Of a stretch of DNA of 64,000 nt, positions 9,564-18,051 are shown one piece after another; the stretch's first letter is position 1, and each line of letters opens with the position of its first letter. Source of the DNA: Halorubrum salsamenti (GTDB lineage: Archaea; Halobacteriota; Halobacteria; Halobacteriales; Haloferacaceae); assembly GCF_007671685.1 (NCBI RefSeq), contig NZ_VCNL01000008.1, positions 32,472-96,471 on the forward strand. The letters are read 5' to 3'. Made by a program: the position numbers and the translations under genes. The notes under the pieces are model-generated. The model was not told the origin of the DNA. It did not search any database and was given only the letters and a program-made list of their open reading frames with translations.

Positions 9564-10032
9564 ACAACACCGTTCGCGCTTTATCTTAATATAGGTTGAG
9601 GTCATTAGTTCTATATCGAATGCGTTTCTTCGCCATCGCCTCGACCTCGGCTGAGGAGAGTCAGAGAAATCTCAAACCCCGTTCTTGGCAGTTCTACCCC
9701 GGGGGAAGCGCCGTCGTGAGGCGGTTGCAGCATTCGTGCTTCACCGACGGCGGCGTGGTACTTCAAAGTGGTCGTGATTACCCACATAATCAGGACCACC
9801 AGTGACAGAAGTCTCATAACCATTTTTCCGATGATAGAGGAGTTCTATCGCCCGAAATTCGGAGTTGGCCAACGGTATAAATCATATACCGCTATACCAA
9901 AACCGCGACCGCCGTTCGGACCCGGTTCCGAGAATAATCGCGAGACTGCAAGCAGATGGCTTGCTACACAATCTGCATAATGTACAATGCGCACGAAATC
10001 TGAATGATGAGGGAAATCGCCCAAATCTAATG
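9564..10032. other. Intergenic region between the integrase string and the ParA operon
   Basis: The region holds no well-supported gene. A minus-strand frame at 9611-9823 starts with a hydrophobic segment (LLSLVVLIMWVITTTLKY) and could be a tiny membrane peptide, but its tail is not gene-like. At 9966-9998 the motif acacaatctgcataatgtac resembles the repeats found upstream of parA, so partition sites may lie on both sides of that operon. Confidence 0.35.
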
Positions 10033-10518
10033 TTAGTCGTTCGTAGCTTGCTCGCTCAGCATCTCCACAACTTCCTGAACACGTTCCTCATCGGCTTCGA
10101 TACCACGCTCCCGGAGGATCTGGAGGGCGACCTCATCACCGTGGTCTGCAATTACCCGGAGACACGCATCTTGAAATTCTCTTCCCTCAAATTCGGGAAC
10201 ATCAAACATAGAGCACGCAGCAGTTACCGATGATCGCATCCGGGTGACGCCATTCCACGTGTCTTCCCGGACATAGAAGCCGTGCATATCGGTCTCATCA
10301 AAGGAGAAGGCCGGTCCACCGGTGGATTCGTCCACATCCTCCTCATCCTGCTCAGGAATGGACTCAGTCTCCGACTCTGTGTCCTCAGGAATTATCTCTT
10401 CATCCGGTTGCGGTTCATCCTGGGTGTCAGTACGTTCGTCGTCATCCGATTCGGCTCCTTCCTCCGTTTGTTTGAGCTGTTCAGCGACGTCCCCGAAACG
10501 GTCGTCCTCATTAGGCAT
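10033..10518 (-). CDS. Small acidic partner of ParA, possible centromere-binding protein
   Basis: A 161-residue protein whose first 75 residues are extremely acidic and low-complexity (EEDVDESTGG and similar), followed by a folded part of about 80 residues (DMHGFYVREDTWNGVTRM ... GIEADEERVQEVVEMLSEQA). The gene overlaps the end of parA by 8 bp, the position normally taken by a ParB-type partner. I see no ParB or ribbon-helix-helix signature, so a centromere-binding role is inferred from position only. Confidence 0.5.
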   Translation of the reverse strand: MPNEDDRFGDVAEQLKQTEEGAESDDDERTDTQDEPQPDEEIIPEDTESETESIPEQDEEDVDESTGGPAFSFDETDMHGFYVREDTWNGVTRMRSSVTAACSMFDVPEFEGREFQDACLRVIADHGDEVALQILRERGIEADEERVQEVVEMLSEQATND

Positions 10519-11383
10519 GGCTGTGTTCCTCCACGAGGTCCGCTAAGTGGTCGAAATTCGGGATCTGGTCACAATCTTCGTCGAACTCCGAGACCGGCAT
10601 TCCTTGCTTGAACGCGCGGGAAATTGCGGTCCGTTCGCGAATCCCTGGCTTCGGAATACTATCGATGGTGCGTCCCGAATCATCGAGGGCATCGAAGATC
10701 TCCGGGTCCACACGAGCGTACTCGGGGACGAATGAACCGAACTCCCGGTTGAGATTTTCAACGAGAGTCCGATGCTCGTTGCGTTGTCCCATTGTTTCGC
10801 GAATCATATTCGGAGTGACTGCGAGGATATCCAACCCGATATTCTGCCGGATTGGGGAGATCTGGCGTTCAATCATCTTATTGAGGCCGTTGATCGAGCC
10901 AGCACGCGGGATTAGCGGGATTATGACGCGCTGGACGGCGATGAGGGCGTTATCGGAGAGTTTCCCACGGCCGCCTGCGGCATCAATTATCACGTAGTCG
11001 TATCCGTTTTGTATGAGCGGATCGACAACGTTCCGTCGAAGCTTCACGTCTGCGAACCGTTCGTCCTTCAGCCTCGTCTCGACGTTCTCGAGTTCGTTAC
11101 TCGACGGGAGTAGGTGAACGCCGAAGTCCGTCTCGATAAGCAGGTCTTCGGGGTCCTCACCATCGATAAGGGCGTCACCGAGGTTCGCATCTCGGTCGTA
11201 CGCATCGTCGTATCCCAACTGGGTCGTCATGTGCCCGTCCTTATCCAGATCCAATAGTACCGTCTCATGGCCACGAGCAGCGAGTCGATCAGCGATGTTG
11301 AGCGCGATCGTGGATTTCCCTACCCCTCCCTTGAGCAACGAGACAGCTGCTCCGGGGAGCCCTTCAAACTCGTCAGCACTCAT
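10511..11383 (-). CDS. parA: ParA/Soj-family partition ATPase
   Basis: A 290-residue P-loop ATPase with the deviant Walker A motif KGGVGKST (residues 18-25), Walker A' region LLDLDKDGHMTTQLG and Walker B YVIIDAAGG. ParA proteins move plasmid copies to daughter cells by ATP-dependent patterning on the nucleoid. It is followed by a small overlapping partner gene and preceded by about 490 bp of AT-rich repeats, the classical arrangement of a plasmid par operon. ATG at 11381-11383. Confidence 0.9.
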   Translation of the reverse strand: MSADEFEGLPGAAVSLLKGGVGKSTIALNIADRLAARGHETVLLDLDKDGHMTTQLGYDDAYDRDANLGDALIDGEDPEDLLIETDFGVHLLPSSNELENVETRLKDERFADVKLRRNVVDPLIQNGYDYVIIDAAGGRGKLSDNALIAVQRVIIPLIPRAGSINGLNKMIERQISPIRQNIGLDILAVTPNMIRETMGQRNEHRTLVENLNREFGSFVPEYARVDPEIFDALDDSGRTIDSIPKPGIRERTAISRAFKQGMPVSEFDEDCDQIPNFDHLADLVEEHSHA

Positions 11384-11400
11384 AGCTCAGCACCCCCATA

Positions 11401-11770
11401 AGAAGAGGATTTTGTACATTTTGTAGGTAATGTACATTGGGTAGATGTTGAAGGTTGCGCGAGTTTTGTCGATAATGTAAGTTTCGCACTGGTCATACGC
11501 GGTTAGTGAAGCTCGTCCATCTTAATTCTGTGTCAGACAGATTGCGCACGCCATCTACACAATCTACATTTTGTACATTACGTAGATTGTTGGCACAATC
11601 TTAATTGGCATAATCACCGTCGACCCTACGCAATCTACATAATTTAGATTATAAGCATTTCATACGTATTTATCGCAATCTTTGCCACCCACACGAACCA
11701 ATTGAAGAAGTCCAATTTGCATTATCTACATTATCCACATTATGCAGATTGGCTATGAGATCTACATTCT
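11401..11770. repeat. Iteron-like repeats upstream of parA (candidate centromere)
   Basis: An AT-rich array built from variants of CAATCTACATTA and TGTACATT. TGTACATT occurs near 11413, 11431 and 11572; CAATCTAC at 11560-11567 faces GTAGATTG at 11582-11589; CAATCTACAT recurs at 11631-11640 followed by TTAGATTAT; and ATTATCTACATTATCCAC with CAGATTG lies at about 11721-11752, with a last ATCTACATT at 11760-11768. Repeats of this kind beside parA usually bind the partner protein and act as centromere and operator. Confidence 0.6.
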
Positions 11771-11876
11771 TCGGTTATTCAATTGAAAGTCCTGAGTGAT
11801 AGAACTCAGACAGAGCAGTTCTACCCCGTACTCTAGTAAGGCTTTTAACTGTTACCGGATTATTGGTAATCACCAG

Positions 11877-12551
11877 ATGTATGAGGTTCTCGACGACACC
11901 GCGGCGCAGGTCATCCTCACCATCGAGAGTGGTGACTCCATCCGCCGTGTCGCCCAACACCTCCACACGCCCTACGAGACAGTGAGACAGGCCGTCAATC
12001 GGCTGGAAGAGGCAGGCTACGTTTCCTATGACGACGGCCTCACTGTAGTCGACGAGCGCGTATGCGACGCAGCGCTCGATCTCGTCGCTGCCAGCGCCGG
12101 CGTCAGTCCACCCTCCATCGAGGAAACGTACGTCATCCCACAGTTCAGTGACTGGCCGTTCGCGTTCACGCGGATCGACGCCGTCTACGTGTGGACTCAG
12201 GGCGGCTACCAGGTCGGTCGCAAGCCCGACGACTATCCACTGTTCCTCGCTGTTCGTGAGCAGGACGTCGACGCCTGGGAGGCGTTTTTCGAGTCGTTCG
12301 GCCTCCCCACTGCATTTGAGCGACAGCCGGGAGGCGAACTGGACGGACCGCTGCAAATCGTCCTCGAGCCACGCCCCTCACTCGACATTGAACACATCGA
12401 GGGGTACCCGGTGATCCCGAGAGACGAGACGATCGAGTATATGTGCGAGAACTACGCCCAATTCCAGTCGGCACTGGCAATGCTCAACCGGATGTACGAA
12501 GACCTCGAACTCGGTATCACCGACAGGAAGACTGAGCGAGTGCAGTCATAA
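11877..12551 (+). CDS. Winged-helix transcription regulator of haloarchaeal plasmid type
   Basis: A 224-residue protein with an N-terminal HTH (AQVILTIESGDSIRRVAQHL, then YETVRQAVNRLEEAGYVSYDD) and a mixed C-terminal domain of unknown function with a conserved-looking segment YPLFLAVREQDVDAWEAFF. The architecture resembles the HTH protein at 39238, which is paired with a nucleotidyltransferase; here no nucleotidyltransferase follows. The ATG at 11877 is preferred over one at 11796 because the extension lacks haloarchaeal character. It is divergent from parA across the repeat array, so it might regulate that region. Confidence 0.6.
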   Translation: MYEVLDDTAAQVILTIESGDSIRRVAQHLHTPYETVRQAVNRLEEAGYVSYDDGLTVVDERVCDAALDLVAASAGVSPPSIEETYVIPQFSDWPFAFTRIDAVYVWTQGGYQVGRKPDDYPLFLAVREQDVDAWEAFFESFGLPTAFERQPGGELDGPLQIVLEPRPSLDIEHIEGYPVIPRDETIEYMCENYAQFQSALAMLNRMYEDLELGITDRKTERVQS

Positions 12552-12616
12552 GTTTCGGCAATCGGAGTGGCACCCATCGAACTCCTACGGTTCACAGTGA
12601 TTTCTAAGTCGGCCGT

Positions 12617-13801
12617 TCAGCCCCCAGAAGGGAACTGACCAATATCCTCGAACCGGACTGTCGGTCCCATCCAGTTCCCGTCTTCGTCGTAATGGAGGTT
12701 GACGTTCCAGCCGAGTTCCTGCCAGATCTCCGTGAGCGGGTTGCGTAGCGAGTCGGTGACGTCGGCCTCGGCCAGCGGGATTTCAGCCAGGTCGGTCGTG
12801 TACCGGTCCGTCCGCAATGGCTGCTGCACCGCCGGTCCCGATATCCGGGTTTCGTATGCGATGGTCGCGCCCTTGGCGTCCAGCAGGCTGATAAAGCAGA
12901 ACACGGTTCCGGTCACACCCATCTCCTTCAATGCGCGGATCCCGTCCTGCACCGCGATGCCCGCCTTGCAGTCCAGCGACTTGTCGGTGTCCCGGGCGTT
13001 ATTCAACAGGAGACCGTCCTGCTCGTCCTCACGGAACACCCACGTATCCACCGCCTCGTACAACCCGTCTTTCTGCAGGTACGTGTAGGACTTGTACGGC
13101 TGTCCCATCCGTCCGCCCGCGTTCAGCTTCCCCTTCCCCACGGTCTCGGTGCCGGGATGGACGTTCAGCTTGCCCATCCGGGGAAGTCCGGGGAGACCGT
13201 CGGATTGTTGGACGTAGTTCCCGCTGAAAACGCCGTTCGGAATCAGGTGGACGACCGCTGTCGGGCCTTCCTCCAAGTCGCTGGCCACGCCTTCCCGGTT
13301 GGAAATCAGGTCAAGGCGTTCGTCCCGTAGATCGATGATCTGGTCCAGATGGTCGTCGTTCCGCTTCGGGTTGAATCCGAAGTGCCGCTCCGCGAGGTCC
13401 GGTCGTTCATGACCGGTAATCCCGATGATATGCCGCCGGTGCAGGATTTTCAGATCCCATCCATACGCTTCTTCGATCTCTGCCTCCATATCCAGTTCCT
13501 GCTGTCCGGTGACGCGCTGGTTCGTCACGAACACCAGGAGGTCGAAGGACTCGCTCTGCGCCTCCTCGAGTTCCTCCACGCTTTCGGCGTCGTCGCGGAG
13601 CTTCCCTCTCCAGTTGTTGTCGACGCTGGCATGGCCGATTCCCTTTCGGCCGTTGATCTCGATGCGAGCATCCCAGCCGCCGTCGGTTCCGATCACACCG
13701 CTTTCGTGAACGTCGTAACCTTCGTTCCGCAGTACCTCGCCGGCGATCTTCTCGAAGGTTGTTCCGTCGACGGTGTCGACGGCCCACTCGAGTTTATCCA
13801 T
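12617..13801 (-). CDS. Mrr-like nuclease fused to an AlbA-type effector C-terminal domain
   Basis: A 394-residue protein. Residues 1 to about 130 look like a PD-(D/E)xK restriction domain of the Mrr type: TTFEKIAGEVLRNEGYDV, the GGWDARIEI segment and GHASVDNNWRGKLRDD, where the last conserved position is not a clear E/QxK. The rest (from about 180, VVHLIPNGVFSGNY ... QPYKSYTYLQKDGLYEAVDTW) resembles the C-terminal part of haloarchaeal Schlafen/AlbA_2-type ATP-binding proteins. Together this suggests a sensor-nuclease in antiviral defence. It is divergent from two HEPN-like genes, 126 bp away. DNA cleavage is inferred, not shown. Confidence 0.55.
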   Translation of the reverse strand: MDKLEWAVDTVDGTTFEKIAGEVLRNEGYDVHESGVIGTDGGWDARIEINGRKGIGHASVDNNWRGKLRDDAESVEELEEAQSESFDLLVFVTNQRVTGQQELDMEAEIEEAYGWDLKILHRRHIIGITGHERPDLAERHFGFNPKRNDDHLDQIIDLRDERLDLISNREGVASDLEEGPTAVVHLIPNGVFSGNYVQQSDGLPGLPRMGKLNVHPGTETVGKGKLNAGGRMGQPYKSYTYLQKDGLYEAVDTWVFREDEQDGLLLNNARDTDKSLDCKAGIAVQDGIRALKEMGVTGTVFCFISLLDAKGATIAYETRISGPAVQQPLRTDRYTTDLAEIPLAEADVTDSLRNPLTEIWQELGWNVNLHYDEDGNWMGPTVRFEDIGQFPSGG

Positions 13802-13927
13802 GCCCTGTTTTCACTGCGGTTGATAAATAACCGTTTGCTCAACCAGCACCGCTGTTTTAGAGGAAGATGATTGTATTCTTCGCTATCACTTAACTAGCAG
13901 GAGGTCCGAGGTTCGGTCATTCAACGG

Positions 13928-14473
13928 ATGACCGGGGAAGACGACAAGTTCACGGAGTGGATTGACGAGTTCCACGAGAAGGACCGAGAACATCAGATTG
14001 AGCGGATGGAGTGGATCGATAAACACCACCCAAACACGGATGGGTACCGGGCCTTTCACGGCGGCTTCTCATCCTCCAATCTCTACGAAGAAGCACAGCA
14101 GGCCTACCTCTTCGGCCTGTTCCAAACCAGTATGATCAGCGCTCTCTCAGTGGTCGAACAGGAACTGATCGGCATCCTATATGGGGCGGGAGATGACGAG
14201 ATCAAGGAGAAGGGTGCTGCCGCAGCGATCGACGAAGCCGCATCGCGCCACCTCATAACACCGGAACAGAAACAGGTCCTACATCGGGTGCGGAAGGTCC
14301 GGAACCCGACTGCCCATTTCCGTCTGGGCGTGGACGATGATTCACTGGAGGCTCGCGCAATCAACCAAGATACCGCGCCATTCGATTTGATGAAGGAAGA
14401 GGCCCAGACAGCTTTGAAGGCCATGTTCAGTGTGATCGGGAACGGCGATGAGGGACTGAATGGATATCTCTGA
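13928..14473 (+). CDS. HEPN-like protein, small
   Basis: A 181-residue acidic protein with a helical middle (LYEEAQQAYLFGLFQTSMIS, then VVEQELIGILY) and an R-x4-H motif in VRKVRNPTAHFR, which is the catalytic signature of HEPN RNases. The C terminus overlaps the start of the next gene by 14 bp. The family is not named with certainty; it could also be a structural HEPN without RNase activity. Coupled translation with the larger HEPN protein implies that the two act together. Confidence 0.55.
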   Translation: MTGEDDKFTEWIDEFHEKDREHQIERMEWIDKHHPNTDGYRAFHGGFSSSNLYEEAQQAYLFGLFQTSMISALSVVEQELIGILYGAGDDEIKEKGAAAAIDEAASRHLITPEQKQVLHRVRKVRNPTAHFRLGVDDDSLEARAINQDTAPFDLMKEEAQTALKAMFSVIGNGDEGLNGYL

Positions 14474-15830
14474 CTTCGCCGATGTGGCGGATTCTGACGA
14501 CCAGCTTGAGGAACTGGTGCACGACCTGCTCGACGCGACTGCGGACATCCTCGTCGACGTCGACCTGCCGCGGACGCAGGTTTCCGAACTACAGGGAACG
14601 GGCGGCGAAGCCAAGCACGTCCGGATCGAACGCCCCAGCCTCGGCCCGGTTGTTCGAGACGTTGAGTGGTTAGACGACGTTGATGAAGCCATCGACTTTG
14701 CGGACCATCTTAGCGAGGAGTACGACTATTCCATCGACCAGCATTACCTGACTAACCTGTTCAAAGACTCGTTCGGCCGAGCCGGACAGCACCTCGATTC
14801 GTACCAGGAGCAAGAAGACCGGATAACCAAGAACATCATCGCAGACGTCCACGGCCAGGGGAAGGCTGAGCTGATCGCCCCCTTGGAAGGATTGGACATC
14901 GAAACCGACCGGGTGCGCATTCGGGACGGGGTCGAGGTCCGCGACTACGAGGACGGCGTGGTCCTGGGCGAGGACTCCCTCCCACTTGTGTCCGATACGT
15001 TCGGCGGCCGGCACCGTGTGTACAACGACTCCTACCTCCGCATTGAGTTCACAGAGAATGACTTACTGGCAAAGGTGCCGATGCAGGCGATCAACCTATA
15101 CACGTTAGCGATCAGCCTATCGCTCGGCGGGTTGGTGCGCGACCTTCGTACCTACATCAGTCCTGTAACGTACAGCATGCACAAGTGGGGGCGGAAGATG
15201 TCATCCGGCCAGCCCACCGGGTTCGGAGTTGAAATCACCGAGAAGAACGGTCCGCAGATACAGGCCACCTTGGACCTGCTGGAACCGTACTTCGAGTTGT
15301 CCTCGGAACCGTACGAGACGCCGTACGCAGCCTTCTACAATTTCAGTGGTCCAGGAAACCTCGCTATCAGCCACTACGGCAGGGCGATCAACACGTGGAG
15401 CATCCCGGATAACACGGTCACGTTCACGATTCTCGGCCTAGAATCACTGTTCATTCAGCACACCGCTGGCGAAACCCCGAGCAGAGACGTACCACGATAC
15501 GCCGGTTTTCTCATCGGGAACGCCGTAGACATGTTCGACCCGATCACCGTCGCCGACTACATCAGCAGCGGTTACGAACTCCGGAACCAGTGGGCTCACG
15601 GCGGGAAGCCCGACCGTGAACCAAGCGAACTGGAGGCGTGGTTGTGGGCGATTCTCCGCGCCGCGATATACGTCTTCTACTGGCTCGACACCTACACGTC
15701 ACTGCTTGACCAAGGACTTCCGCTGGGTGACGCATTGATCGACGGAGAAACCAGAGAGTCGGTGAAAGCGGAGCTGGACACGTTCGATGTCACAGAGTAC
15801 ATGGAAGTCGAGTATCTGAAAGCCGACTGA
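14460..15830 (+). CDS. ApeA-like HEPN domain protein, large
   Basis: A 456-residue protein. The first 60 residues are acidic and helical; the middle (about 150-330) is a beta-rich region of unknown function; the C-terminal 150 residues resemble ApeA-type HEPN domains (VTFTILGLESLFIQH ... YISSGYELRNQWAHGG) with the R-x4-H motif at RNQWAH. ApeA and similar HEPN proteins are abortive-infection RNases in other systems. It is the second gene of an overlapping pair with another HEPN-like protein. The function here is inferred from the motif and the defence-like setting. Confidence 0.6.
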   Translation: MDISDFADVADSDDQLEELVHDLLDATADILVDVDLPRTQVSELQGTGGEAKHVRIERPSLGPVVRDVEWLDDVDEAIDFADHLSEEYDYSIDQHYLTNLFKDSFGRAGQHLDSYQEQEDRITKNIIADVHGQGKAELIAPLEGLDIETDRVRIRDGVEVRDYEDGVVLGEDSLPLVSDTFGGRHRVYNDSYLRIEFTENDLLAKVPMQAINLYTLAISLSLGGLVRDLRTYISPVTYSMHKWGRKMSSGQPTGFGVEITEKNGPQIQATLDLLEPYFELSSEPYETPYAAFYNFSGPGNLAISHYGRAINTWSIPDNTVTFTILGLESLFIQHTAGETPSRDVPRYAGFLIGNAVDMFDPITVADYISSGYELRNQWAHGGKPDREPSELEAWLWAILRAAIYVFYWLDTYTSLLDQGLPLGDALIDGETRESVKAELDTFDVTEYMEVEYLKAD

Positions 15831-15848
15831 CGACGAATAATCGCTGGT

Positions 15849-16356
15849 CTACAGTTCGTTCGGCAGGAGGGCAGTGATTGACGCCTTGAACGCTTGCTCA
15901 TCGTCGACGGCTCCGCGCACCACGAGGCCGTCAGATCCGTACTCGGCCAGTAACTGCGGCATGCGCCGCACACCGATATCTCTCCTTCTTCGGCGTGCAC
16001 GGTCGCGGCTACGACCTGATCCACACCGTCCGCAACGCCATGAACACGACCAACTCGACCGTCGCTAATACGCGGATGTCCGTTGCTGAATGTCGTTCCC
16101 GTTCAGTACGGGCACCGTGCTCGTGGAAGAACTTATCAATACGATCAGTAAGGGAATCCGCATTCTCTCCATCGACGTGAACGACCAACGTCGGATGCTC
16201 CGCGTCGCTATTTTCAATGACGAGGGAGACATCTTTGAACTAGTCCGGCTGTCTGTACGCCTAAAACTCATCGGCGACTTGGTCGGCTAGGTCGTCAAGC
16301 ACCTCGATCGGTTCCTTTGTCATAGATTGAAGTTCGGCCTTGGAAGGTTGTGCCAT
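15849..16356 (-). pseudogene. Degraded gene of unknown family
   Basis: Minus-strand coding traces run from an ATG at 16356 (MAQPSKAELQSMTKEPIEVL) through in-frame stops after VADEF and YRQPD, on to FKDVSLVIENSDAEHPTLVV and HVDGENADSLTDRIDKFF, then shift frame and end with LLAEYGSDGLVVRGAVDDEQ and a TAG at 15849-15851. At least two nonsense codons and a frameshift are present. I do not recognise the intact family; the C-terminal half looks like a small mixed alpha/beta domain. Confidence 0.5.
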
Positions 16357-16479
16357 CGCGAACGGGCGGAGAAAGCGTGAATTGCCTTTCAGAACCACCT
16401 CCATCAAACCAGCTCGAATGGAGCTTTCTCACACCGATGATTTACCGAGGAGAAGACCGAGCCACAGAAGTACAGCGGG

Positions 16480-16914
16480 TTAGAGCGCTCGCGGGTCGCT
16501 ATCGATGATCCTCGCAAACGCGACGTTCTCCTGAACTTGTTCGATTTCGACTGTTGGCTCGTCGCCGGGTTGAGCGCCAGGAACGATCACGACGTACCCA
16601 CGTTCGACTTTCGCAATACCGTCGCCCTGATCGCCGACTGTCTCAATGGTCACATCACGTACTTCGCCTTCCTCAACGGGGGGTCCAGAGGGAGAATGGC
16701 CCGCAGTCTCCCGAGAGGGGGTTCTCCGTGACTCCCGTTGTACTGACGACTCCGTCGAGTCAGGAGATTCCAGAATCGCTACGCGATACGTCTCGTCAGC
16801 CGACAACGCTTCAGAACCGACTTCTCTGGAAGGAACCTCTACTATGTATGTCCCATCTTGTTCTTCGATTGGAGCACTGAACAGAGAGCGAAGGGAGTTG
16901 GGGATTTCAATCAT
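16480..16914 (-). CDS. TRAM domain protein
   Basis: A 144-residue protein. The C-terminal 65 residues form a TRAM domain (EEGEVRDVTIETVGDQGDGI, then GYVVIVPGAQPGDEPTV and NVAFARII), an OB-like RNA-binding fold; haloarchaea carry many single-TRAM proteins thought to act as RNA chaperones. The N-terminal 70 residues are variable and acidic (SAPIEEQDGTYIVEVPSREVG). It stands alone between a pseudogene and the methyltransferase cassette on the same strand, so it could be the last gene of that unit, although a 74-bp gap separates them. Confidence 0.8.
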   Translation of the reverse strand: MIEIPNSLRSLFSAPIEEQDGTYIVEVPSREVGSEALSADETYRVAILESPDSTESSVQRESRRTPSRETAGHSPSGPPVEEGEVRDVTIETVGDQGDGIAKVERGYVVIVPGAQPGDEPTVEIEQVQENVAFARIIDSDPRAL

Positions 16915-16988
16915 TTCTAACTATATGAACACACGGTGATAATTAGCTTCTGTGATGACCACCGACTTCTGGTCCAGATCGGGAGACA

Positions 16989-17450
16989 TTAGGGAAGTAA
17001 ATCAGCGAGAGCGGTCTCTTCGACCTGCTCACCGTCAGTAATGTGTATGATCACTTCATCTTCAGATGAATAATCTCTGAGAACCTGAAGACAGCGTCCA
17101 CAGGGGGGCGACAACTCGTCACTCGCGACTGCGACATCTACAATTTGTTGCTTAGTGCTGTCAAACCCTTTCCAAACTGCAAGTTCGAGAGGATGTACAT
17201 CATGAGACATCCCTTTCGTTAGTCGAGTTCCAGCCCAGACGGAACCATCCTCAGTTCGGACTGCTACCCCAACATCTGACTCATCTTTGGCCTCAAACGC
17301 TTTTTCCCGCAGAGACTCCCAGCGTGTTTCTTCATCTTGTTCATCCCCACTTGAAGGGATACCGAGCTGATCAGGGGTTAGTCGTCGTATTTTAGTCGGT
17401 GTACGGTGGGTGTTTCTAATTCCCAGCTGTGTTTGGGTGTGCTCAGTCAT
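16989..17450 (-). CDS. Cytidine deaminase-like protein with an altered zinc motif
   Basis: A 153-residue protein. The C-terminal 110 residues align with the cytidine deaminase fold: VGVAVRTEDGSVWAG, then VHPLELAVWKGF, VAVASDEL and the zinc-binding PCGRCLQVLRDY. The expected H/C-A-E box is replaced by H-P-L-E, so the first metal ligand is displaced by one residue; this may change zinc binding or mark a distinct subfamily. The N-terminal 45 residues are extra. The gene overlaps the next upstream gene by 8 bp in the methyltransferase/helicase cassette, where a nucleotide- or base-modifying effector would be meaningful. Confidence 0.6.
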   Translation of the reverse strand: MTEHTQTQLGIRNTHRTPTKIRRLTPDQLGIPSSGDEQDEETRWESLREKAFEAKDESDVGVAVRTEDGSVWAGTRLTKGMSHDVHPLELAVWKGFDSTKQQIVDVAVASDELSPPCGRCLQVLRDYSSEDEVIIHITDGEQVEETALADLLP

Positions 17451-18051
17451 AGGTGACGAATGACTCCTCCGTTATTTCTGAATCACTAGTTCTGTACAAG
17501 TGGGAGAAAGCTTCTCCACCAAACTCGTAGCCAAATTCCTCAATGAATGTCTCAACAAGAGTATAAGCAGAAGGATCGTCCACCTCAAATCCATAGTCGC
17601 GGAACAGATACGCAGACAAAGATTCTGCGGGAATTTGATTGTCATCACAAAGATGGTGTCGGGCAAGCTGCCAATGACGATCTTCAATTCCCCATTTCGA
17701 ATTATGTCCTCCTTCCTCAACTTCGGCTATTTGCATAAGTGGGGCAGTTGATCGAAGGGAGGAAGGAGCATATGTACCGGCGACGTTCTTATTATACCAG
17801 AGAGAACTCAGCGACGGATTTGTTGATTGATTGAAGGGGACAAAATAGGGCTTGGCCGAATCATCCTCCCCGACACGGAGGTAATCGTCGAAAAATTCGT
17901 TATAGGGAAAGGAGAGTCCAGTGTTCCGATTATCGAGTCCGGATTGTTGCTGGAGACAAAGATATCCAGGAAACATCCGGTGGATAGGGGCATCGATTAA
18001 CCGGTGGAGACAATCTCGTACGACTTCAGGTTTCAGGACGTATCTCGTCAT
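17443..18051 (-). CDS. Conserved-looking protein of unknown function in the methyltransferase cassette
   Basis: A 202-residue soluble protein with no family that I recognise. It is less acidic than most neighbours and has many aromatic residues (FPYNEFFDDYLRVGEDD, SSLWYNKNVAGTYAPSS). It overlaps the methyltransferase gene by 4 bp and the deaminase-like gene by 8 bp, so the three are translationally coupled. A role in target recognition or regulation of the methyltransferase is possible but not shown. Confidence 0.65.
   Translation of the reverse strand: MTRYVLKPEVVRDCLHRLIDAPIHRMFPGYLCLQQQSGLDNRNTGLSFPYNEFFDDYLRVGEDDSAKPYFVPFNQSTNPSLSSLWYNKNVAGTYAPSSLRSTAPLMQIAEVEEGGHNSKWGIEDRHWQLARHHLCDDNQIPAESLSAYLFRDYGFEVDDPSAYTLVETFIEEFGYEFGGEAFSHLYRTSDSEITEESFVTYD

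Noticed and set aside
9611..9823. Small minus-strand frame with a hydrophobic start
   Set aside because: One membrane-like segment is seen, but the tail is not gene-like and no start context supports it; kept only as a note in the intergenic entry.
11401..11770. Reading the AT-rich repeats as a CRISPR array
   Set aside because: Repeats are short, unevenly spaced and partly inverted, with no regular spacers; no cas genes are nearby.
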